In this document: positions 32,401 through 38,322 of the stretch, piece by piece
Numbering within the stretch: the first letter of the stretch is position 1
How the letters are laid out: each line of letters begins with the position of its first letter
Origin: Jimgerdemannia flammicorona
Lineage: Eukaryota > Mucoromycota > Endogonomycetes > Endogonales > Endogonaceae
DNA: 38,322 bases
Direction of reading: 5' to 3'
Assembly: GCA_003990745.1 (NCBI GenBank)
Contig: RBNI01000186.1
Coordinates: 1 to 38,322, forward strand
Position numbers and translations under genes: made by a program
The notes under the pieces: generated by a model
Database searches by the model: none
Seen by the model: only the letters and a program-made list of their open reading frames with translations
What the model was told of the DNA's origin: nothing

Positions 32401-33937
32401 GGAGTGGAGAAGGGCTATGGATGAGGAGTACAGTTCACTCATCGAAAACAACACTTGGGATCTAGTAAGCCTTCCAGCAGAGCGACAAGCTATAGGATCA
32501 AAGTGGGTCTACAAGATCAAGCATAAGGCTAATGGCAACATAGAATGGTATAAGGCTTGATTTGTAGCAAAGGGGTACTCGTAAGGCTATGGCGTAGACT
32601 ACGACGAGACATTTTCTCCGGTATTTAAGTTGACTTTGCTTAGAATACTTCTTGTGATCGGAGCCAAGTATGACTATGAAATACACCAAATGGATGTAAA
32701 GACAGTGTTCTTGAATGGTGACATAGAAACAGAGTTATACGTATAACAACCACAAGGATACGAACTATATGATAATGATGGAAACGAGCTCATATGTAAA
32801 TTATGCAAAGGGCTCTATGGAATCAAGCAAGCGGCAAGGTTGCGGAATCAAAAGATTGATGGATATCTCCTAGGCAACGGATTCAAGCATTGTGAAGCCG
32901 ATCTATGTATATACACCCAAAATACATCCTCAGGAATGGTATACCTGGGAATTTGGGTTGACGATATTATTTTAGTCAGAATGGCAAGTGAAATCAATGA
33001 CGTAAAGGCTACACTACGCCAGGAATTCAAAATGACGGACTTAGGCGAAGCGTCCTATCTCCTTGGAATATCGATTACACATAACAGGCATAAGCGCGCT
33101 ATACACCTAATGCAAGCCACATACATTCGAAATATTCTCGAGCAATTCGGGATGAGTGAATGCAAACCAGTCGGGACACCTATGGAAACATTCGTGAAAC
33201 TAAAGAAGTCTGACACTACGCCCGAGGGAAACGACATCCCCTATCGACAAGCCGTGGGATCCCTCATATATCTTATGCAAGAGACGAGACCTGATATCTC
33301 TTTTGTGGTAAACAAAGCGGCACAGTATTCTTCATGCTACGACAATAGCCATTGGATGGCAATCAAGCGAATTTTCAGGTACATTAAAGGAATCGCGGAC
33401 TATATGCTCAGTTTGGGCGGTGATAATGGGCAAAGCGGGAGTACTATATGCCTATTCAGTTCTTGTGATGCCGATTGGGCCGGCGACTTAGATGACAGAA
33501 GGTCTACGACTGGATACATCTTTAAAGTAAACAACGGAGCCATTTCATGGCAAACGCATAAGCAACCTTCAGTGGCAACATCCTCTACGCAAGTGGAATA
33601 TCAAGTATTGTCAATGGCAACAAAGGAGGCTATCTGGCTTCGAGAACTGTTAAAGGAGCTGGGATATGAGCAACGGCACTCTACGCTACTCCAGCAAGAT
33701 AACCAATCAATGATTGCTTTGGTGAAGAACCCTATACATCACGCCAGAACAAAACACATTGACATACAGCATCATTTCATATGTGAATGCATGGAAAATG
33801 GCACTATACACCTTGAATACACCCCAACAGAATATATGATGGCAGATTCATTGACTAAAGCTCTTCCAAAGGCAAAGTTTGACTTATGCATAAAGGGAAT
33901 GGGAGTTACGGTGGCGAAAACTATATGCCAGCATTAA
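29498..33937 (+). pseudogene. Copia Gag-Pol polyprotein with 8 in-frame stops
   Basis: A single 1,480-codon frame. Gag: FDGKDYAIWVYHMKNLLEEC, then a Gln/Gly/Arg-rich nucleocapsid with a knuckle CFYFNKHGHREQDC (30281-30322) whose second Cys is Phe. Protease: LMDSGATQHM with DSGA at 30665-30676. Pre-integrase zinc region: CLGHIGKTSLEQM, then FFCNGCAANK (31085-31200). Integrase triad: Asp in HTDICGPM (31271), Asp in LHSDNGKEY (31460), Glu in DVAE (31568). RT: YDETFSPVFK and catalytic WVDDIIL (32954-32974). RNase H: SCDADWAGDLDDRRST (DADW 33467-33478) and QDNQSM. Stops: TAG 29723, TGA 31229, 31445, 31571 and 32558, TAA 31625, 32582 and 32744. Each sits where a single C-to-T change in CAG, CGA or CAA explains it. 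All core catalytic residues remain. Confidence 0.95.
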
Positions 33938-34225
33938 AAACAGCAACAATAGTGAGCTATACGGAAGTATTTCGGCGGATCAATTTCGAAATCTATTTCA
34001 TATTCAATGCATTTCTTTTTCCTATCGCTACATTGCAGATTTCTACCAACATTGCTCATCTACGAATGTTCACATCTCTATTTTTCAACCTATTTTTCAA
34101 GCTTTAAGCAGGCAATTCGAATGTTTTTCGGTTTCTAGATAGCGGTCTGAACACTACAGCGAGATTTGCAGTGGTTATAGCTTAGTATTGCAGTTTGGGA
34201 ATTTGCATATCTCATTGAGCGGGAG
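33938..34225 (+). other. Copia 3' untranslated region and purine tract
   Basis: 288 bp between the stop codon and the 3' LTR, with no supported gene. It ends in GAGCGGGAG (34217-34225), the presumed plus-strand primer; the same motif in decayed form (GAGCAGAAG) abuts the relic LTR at 18557. Confidence 0.7.
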
Positions 34226-34378
34226 TATTGAAATATGTAGGTTACAACTCGATATATGGTGGCACAGCCTTCCTTGACTATGTCATCATGTAAACGTCAC
34301 AAATGGCGATGCGTAAAAGCATGTAAGAATTAGCAATAAACACTTTGCTTCTCTCTCCACAGTCCACATTCCACAACA
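34226..34378 (+). repeat. Copia 3' LTR (153 bp)
   Basis: Same length as the 5' LTR, with four substitutions. Two are losses of CpG relative to the 5' copy (GCG/GCA and GACG/GATG), and one CpG is lost in the 5' copy instead. The AACTC duplication follows. Confidence 0.92.
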
Positions 34379-34383
34379 AACTC

Positions 34384-35436
34384 TCTTCCTTTCTTCATCA
34401 AATGTCAAACCTCTGCTATATATTCAAAGTCTATTTGGATTAGTGCAGCAAGTCTGGCAACAACTCCATTGGCTCTCTTGGTGAGTACTTTATCATATAT
34501 CCCCCAGATTCTATCATTGACAAATTTCAGCATTAGAACTCTTACCATAACTTCCTTGACTGGTTCGACCATCATCTCCATGTCTATAAGACTTGATTAC
34601 TCTACTCCTTCCTCCAATCTTTCCTTCAGGACTAGTTGCTATAGAAATAGACCTCCTCCTCCCAGGCTCTCATTTGGTACATTATGTCCTATAGCTGCTT
34701 GTAGTTACAGGGAGCTGATTGTATCCTCTCCTTCCCTACCTGGCTTGTGCATGCTGCTCTCACCTGGTATTATGGCTACTTTGGCCAACCCCATCTCTGC
34801 CTCTGTAGAGATAAGTTTCATCATGGCCATCTCTATGGGTGTAGTCTTCTCAATGTTTTCTACTCAGCCTTCTGAGATAATGCTAGTTGTGAATAACTTA
34901 ACTAGTTTACTGATAATAAGTAGTAAGAAGAACTTTGTTCCTACCCTCTCCATGCTCTTTATGAGACTGCCTACTATGTTATAGATGCCATGTATAATTC
35001 TAGTAGCTATCTTACTGTTGGGTTCTGCCTGACTGAAATCACAAAGATTCTTGAGTGATCAAGCAATTATATATTTTCTTTATCTCTTTCTTCTCTCATT
35101 TATCTTAGTTTTATCCTTATTGTTAAGAGCATATTGAATTATATATCTCATGTTAGTCACTTGATATTTAGTTGTCAATATTATTCCTGTAGTTGGTACC
35201 AGACTTATATATATTTTATTTAGCTTCTTCCTCTTTGCTTTTTGTATTTTGTTATCTTTACAGTTGTTATCTAGCCTATCTATAGGGTGGTCATCTCTCT
35301 GGCCTTTGTTTTGTTCTTCTTAGCTAGTTGTTTACTTTGCTAGACTCTCTTTGCTTTTCTCATCTTAGGAGTCTTTACTGTTTATTACTCTGATGTATCT
35401 TTTAATGAATAAATTCTTACTTGAAGCCTAATCCTA
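34384..35436 (+). pseudogene. LINE relic B, 3' part
   Basis: Continuation of the LINE interrupted by the copia insertion: 'tcttcctttcttcatcaaatgtc' picks up where 29279 stops, as judged from the uninterrupted relic A (26340-26380). It carries the C-terminal region and 3' UTR of the element and ends 'aataaattcttacttgaagcctaatccta'. Multiple stops are present. It parallels 26340-27480 throughout. Confidence 0.75.
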
Positions 35437-35495
35437 GATTTCTGGGCTTAGTCTCATCATTTGCTCAGCTTGTCTTTGTCTTATCTACATGCTCC
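35437..35495. other. Short unassigned junction
   Basis: 59 bp between the LINE 3' end and the decayed copia gag. No feature is recognised. Confidence 0.4.
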
Positions 35496-36261
35496 TTAGG
35501 AGGCTTTTTTATTACTATCATTATTAATATAGCTGTTCAGACTTAATTTCTTATTTAAAAGACTTATGATAATATACTTATAATTCAATAGTTTGCTGGA
35601 TTCTCTCATAGTAGCTATAACTATATTATACATCTTGAGAAGGCTGTATATAAGAGCCAGAACCTTGTCTTTATTTTTGATAAACTTTGCCAATATAGAA
35701 GAGAATTTACTAGATTTCCCATATTTTTGAAAAAGTTAGTATAATCTCAAATACTCCTCTTGGACTTTATTCAGAGATTAAACAGTTATACTTTCAAATA
35801 GAATCTGTTTAATATAAATACCTGCTAGTAGTGATTGCATAAAATCTCCCAGACTTCATTCACTATCATTGTATTGATAATGAGTTTTATTTAAATATTT
35901 AAAAGAGTAAATATAATCTTTCTTAGTGCTCTGTAATTCTTTATAACTTTATATATCATTACTTATATCTGTAGCTTCTAGTAATTCTCCAAACTGTATT
36001 CTTTTTAGGGATTTATTATATGGTATATATATCTAGTATAATCTTTATCATCAAAGACTGGTTCAACTGTAGAAATGTTCATAGTTAGGACTATTATATT
36101 AAATATACTTATAGTCTCAGTATCTATTCTAGATCTCATTTTGCTTATTCTATTTAAACTTAATATATTGCCAGTATTAAATAATATATTATAGCATAGT
36201 ATAGCATATATATTAGAAATAGATTTGTTATCTACTTTTTCTAGTAGAGCTTATAATCTTC
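35496..36261 (-). pseudogene. Copia gag relic
   Basis: Minus-strand, A/T-mutated copy of the gag region of the same copia family as the young element. KNKDKVLALIYSLLKMYNIV with IATMRESSKLLNYKYIIISL aligns residue by residue with DEDKVLALIRGLPKAYNVVV and AAMRESGRLSDYKHIVTSL. Near 36045-36078 the minus strand reads ISTVEPVFDDK, matching the start of the gag core. Only gag and the 5' LTR remain; the pol part is missing, cut off at the LINE end. Confidence 0.85.
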
Positions 36262-36418
36262 TATTGTAAAATACTTAAAAGAGTGAAGAAAGGAAGGAAT
36301 ATATTGTTTATTAATACTAACTTACATACTGATATACATATTATTAATATTTATATAATGATATAGTCACACTATAACACTTATATTGAGTTGCTATAAT
36401 TAATATATTTCAGTAACA
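36262..36418 (-). repeat. Relic copia 5' LTR
   Basis: The reverse complement starts TGTTACTGAAATAT and follows the young 153-bp LTR to the end (for example 'tgactatatcattatataaa' against 'tgactatgtcatcatgtaaa', and 'aataaaca' conserved). Its TGTT start suggests the ancestral terminus of the family. Confidence 0.75.
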
Positions 36419-37459
36419 AATAATAAATTAATAGATTTAATAATAATACTAATATTAAATATAATAGTACTTATAACTTATATAAATAACAAACTACTAT
36501 ATTATTAGTTTTAATATTATTTATACTATTTTTCTTAAAAAATAATTATATTCTACATATAATATATTTATACTTTATATAATAATTATAATAACTATAA
36601 ATAGAAGTTTTATTTTTATGATCTCTTTTTTAATCTTATATTTAAACCTTTTACTATTTTTCTATATTAGCTATATATATACATAAAAGACTTTTTTATA
36701 TTATTAATATTATTTATTAATAAGACTTATAATAATATAGATATATATATATATATTAAAGATTATTATAATATTTATATTTATAAATTTAATAAAATTA
36801 ATATAATCTTTCTTAGTACTCAGTAATTATTTAAATAATTATAGTCACAGATCTCAATTGAGAACTTATATACTGGCTAAATTATATATATTTATTAAAT
36901 AGATTTGTTATATATATAAAAGACCCAAATAGTATAATTGATTTTATTTCTATTATAATATCTAACATAATATTATTTATATAAATATAAATATTACATA
37001 TAGTAAGATAGTTCTTTCTCTGCTATTATATTAGTTATAAGATTAATAGGTAATCTTTTGATTCCTCTTTCCCTCTCCTATTATTCTCTCTATCTTGAGT
37101 TAATTTGCTATATATATAAGAGTATAGAGAGAGAAAGATAATAGAGATGAGTTGCCTCTTTATTAGTATTGAATTAGTCCTTTCTCTACTTTTTTACCAT
37201 TTCTAGTACCTCTGACTATATCTGAGATATACTCATTTTAATATAGTACTTTCTTCCCTTTATTATTATGAATAAGATATTATCTTGATATATTACAGAC
37301 TATATAAATTGTTAGCTAACCTTATATATTAAGTATCAGTATAAATTATCTGCAGGTTCTTAGTATCTATAGTAGAGCTCTCTGAGCTTTAGAAAACTTT
37401 TTGATAAGTATGGTACTGGTATAGGTGATTATTTTTCAATACTACTGCTACATACTCCC
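36419..37459. other. Extreme A/T-rich tract, probable second copia relic
   Basis: Nearly pure A/T from 36419 to 37000. The stretch 36800-36830 ('aatataatctttcttagtac') matches 35911-35930 in the neighbouring gag relic, and 36690-36730 resembles 35505-35580. This suggests a second, older minus-strand copy of copia gag. 37000-37459 has more C and G but no recognised motif. Confidence 0.45.
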
Positions 37460-38288
37460 ATGACTATCATTTTAGAGAAGCTTGTAAAGTAGACAATTCC
37501 TATTAGTACTACTATTAGAGGTATCTAGCTCACAATATATGATGTCTAAGATAGTTACTGTAAAGTTATTTTCAACTATATTCAAGGTGTTAAACAGTAG
37601 TCTATTGGTGAGAGCACTCACTTTCTGGTCCCTTGGCTATAGTAGGCTATGGTCTTTGATGTACCTACAAAGCCATAAAATATCTCTACAACAACTAGCT
37701 CAAAAGTCATACAAACAGTCTCACTGACCCTCTGTATTCTATATAGGCCTGAGATCTCTCACTTGCTCTCTATCTACTAGAACCTGGCTATAAACTACAA
37801 TGAGTATATTCTCACCTCTATAGACAATGAGATACTTGAGAGTATAGTCACTCAATTCAATGCAGGTAAGCTGATCATGTAAGATTATATCATTGAGAAT
37901 TAGAGAAGATCTTATAAAGAGAACAATAGAGTTCAACATTTAGTTAAAAAATATCTCAATTATTTATATGACTTTTGATATAGACTTTATGAATACTATC
38001 AAATAGAAACAGATTATACAACAGGAAGCTAAACAAGCCAAATTTATTATTGAGAAGACTGAACAAGAAAAATTGACTTCTATCATCTATGTAGAAAATA
38101 ATGCTCAGATGGCAGAATTAATCTTACAGATTTTGAAAAAAGCTGGTAAGGGTTTAATTGAGTTCTATTACAATGAGGTATCTAAGAATATCATATTAAC
38201 ATTAGCACAGATAAAGAATGTAATATATCTACTAAGTTCTGGGAAGAAGAATGGTAGTAGCAATATTTTATTGAATATATCAGTATAG
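37460..38288 (+). pseudogene. PHB1: Prohibitin 1 processed pseudogene
   Basis: Prohibitin 1 is a mitochondrial inner-membrane ring-complex subunit. This relic covers the whole ~275-residue protein without an intron. From ATG 37460 one frame gives an N-terminal hydrophobic stretch, IYDV (37535-37546), GESTHFLVPWL (about 37611), MVFDVPTKP and NISTTTSSK (about 37652-37706), VIQTVSLTLCILYRPEI, then ILESIVTQFNAGKLI. A one-base shift near 37882 moves to the next frame: IREDLIKRTIEFNI, NISIIYMTFD, KQIIQQEAKQAKFIIEK, then LQILKKAGKGLIEFYYNEVS, NVIYLLSSGK and NILLNISV to the TAG at 38286-38288. Stops fall at Gln/Arg positions, and many substitutions are toward A/T. Not functional. Confidence 0.9.
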
Positions 38289-38322
38289 TTAATTGGAGTT
38301 TCAGATATGGGTCAAAAAGTAA

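Larger units (their letters stand above)
29280..34378 (+). mobile_element. Young Ty1/copia retrotransposon
   Basis: 5,099 bp, bounded by 153-bp LTRs and an AACTC duplication, inserted in LINE relic B. LTRs differ at four of 153 positions (three transitions and one transversion). The interior is one polyprotein frame from ATG 29498 to TAA 33935, with gag, protease, integrase, RT and RNase H in copia order. CpG content is far higher than in the surrounding DNA, showing little decay. Eight in-frame stops make it non-autonomous, but no frameshift is present. It is the most recent insertion in the window. Confidence 0.95.

Noticed and set aside
29498..33937. Stop-codon readthrough or an alternative genetic code in the copia polyprotein
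   Set aside because: TAG, TAA and TGA all occur, TGA at Arg and TAA/TAG at Gln positions, which is the pattern of C-to-T mutation; the Ty3 element shows the same.
33886..34107. 73-codon frame overlapping the end of copia pol
   Set aside because: Overlaps RNase H in another frame and extends into the 3' untranslated region; no homology or start signal.

Overview
This window looks like a repeat-rich, gene-poor block of nuclear DNA from a filamentous ascomycete. I infer that from the layered LTR retrotransposons, Tad/LINE-type elements and a hAT transposon, a TTAGGG-type telomeric motif, and pervasive C-to-T/G-to-A decay resembling repeat-induced point mutation (RIP). Reading frames are broken mainly by TGA, TAA and TAG at sites where the element family normally has Arg or Gln, and the oldest copies have become almost pure A/T. 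I see no intact host gene, tRNA, rRNA or CRISPR array. The species cannot be named from the sequence.

Layout. 1-4654: unassigned degenerate DNA with a ~60-bp minisatellite (about 1170-1650) and a 414-bp minus-strand retroposed insert (2876-3289) with a T19 tract and perfect 17-bp target duplications. 4655-14649: a complete but inactivated ~10-kb Ty3/gypsy element with 1.2-kb LTRs. Its polyprotein carries protease, a complete dUTPase domain, RT/RNase H and integrase, plus Cys clusters in the protease-dUTPase linker and an extra coding stretch after integrase. 14905-18390: an older, heavily decayed, inverted and truncated copy of the same Ty3 family. 18391-about 21385: a decayed inverted Ty1/copia relic with short LTRs. 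21822-25876: a broken hAT transposon with 17-bp terminal inverted repeats, a BED-finger transposase, a 364-bp nested palindrome upstream and a ~10-copy minisatellite downstream. 25877-27480 and 27481-35436: two copies of one LINE family in tandem, with a telomere-like tract at the junction.

29280-34378: the youngest element, a 5.1-kb Ty1/copia copy inserted into the second LINE with an exact AACTC target duplication. Its LTRs are ~97% identical, and one 1,480-codon frame is interrupted only by eight stops. 35496-37459: minus-strand relics of the same copia family. 37460-38288: an intronless, RIP-like degraded full-length copy of prohibitin 1.

Nothing here forms a working pathway; the window records successive insertions. 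Relative age can be read from decay: the young copia is youngest, then the Ty3 element, hAT and LINEs, with the A/T-rich Ty3 and copia relics oldest. The most unusual item is the Ty3 element that encodes its own dUTPase between protease and reverse transcriptase.
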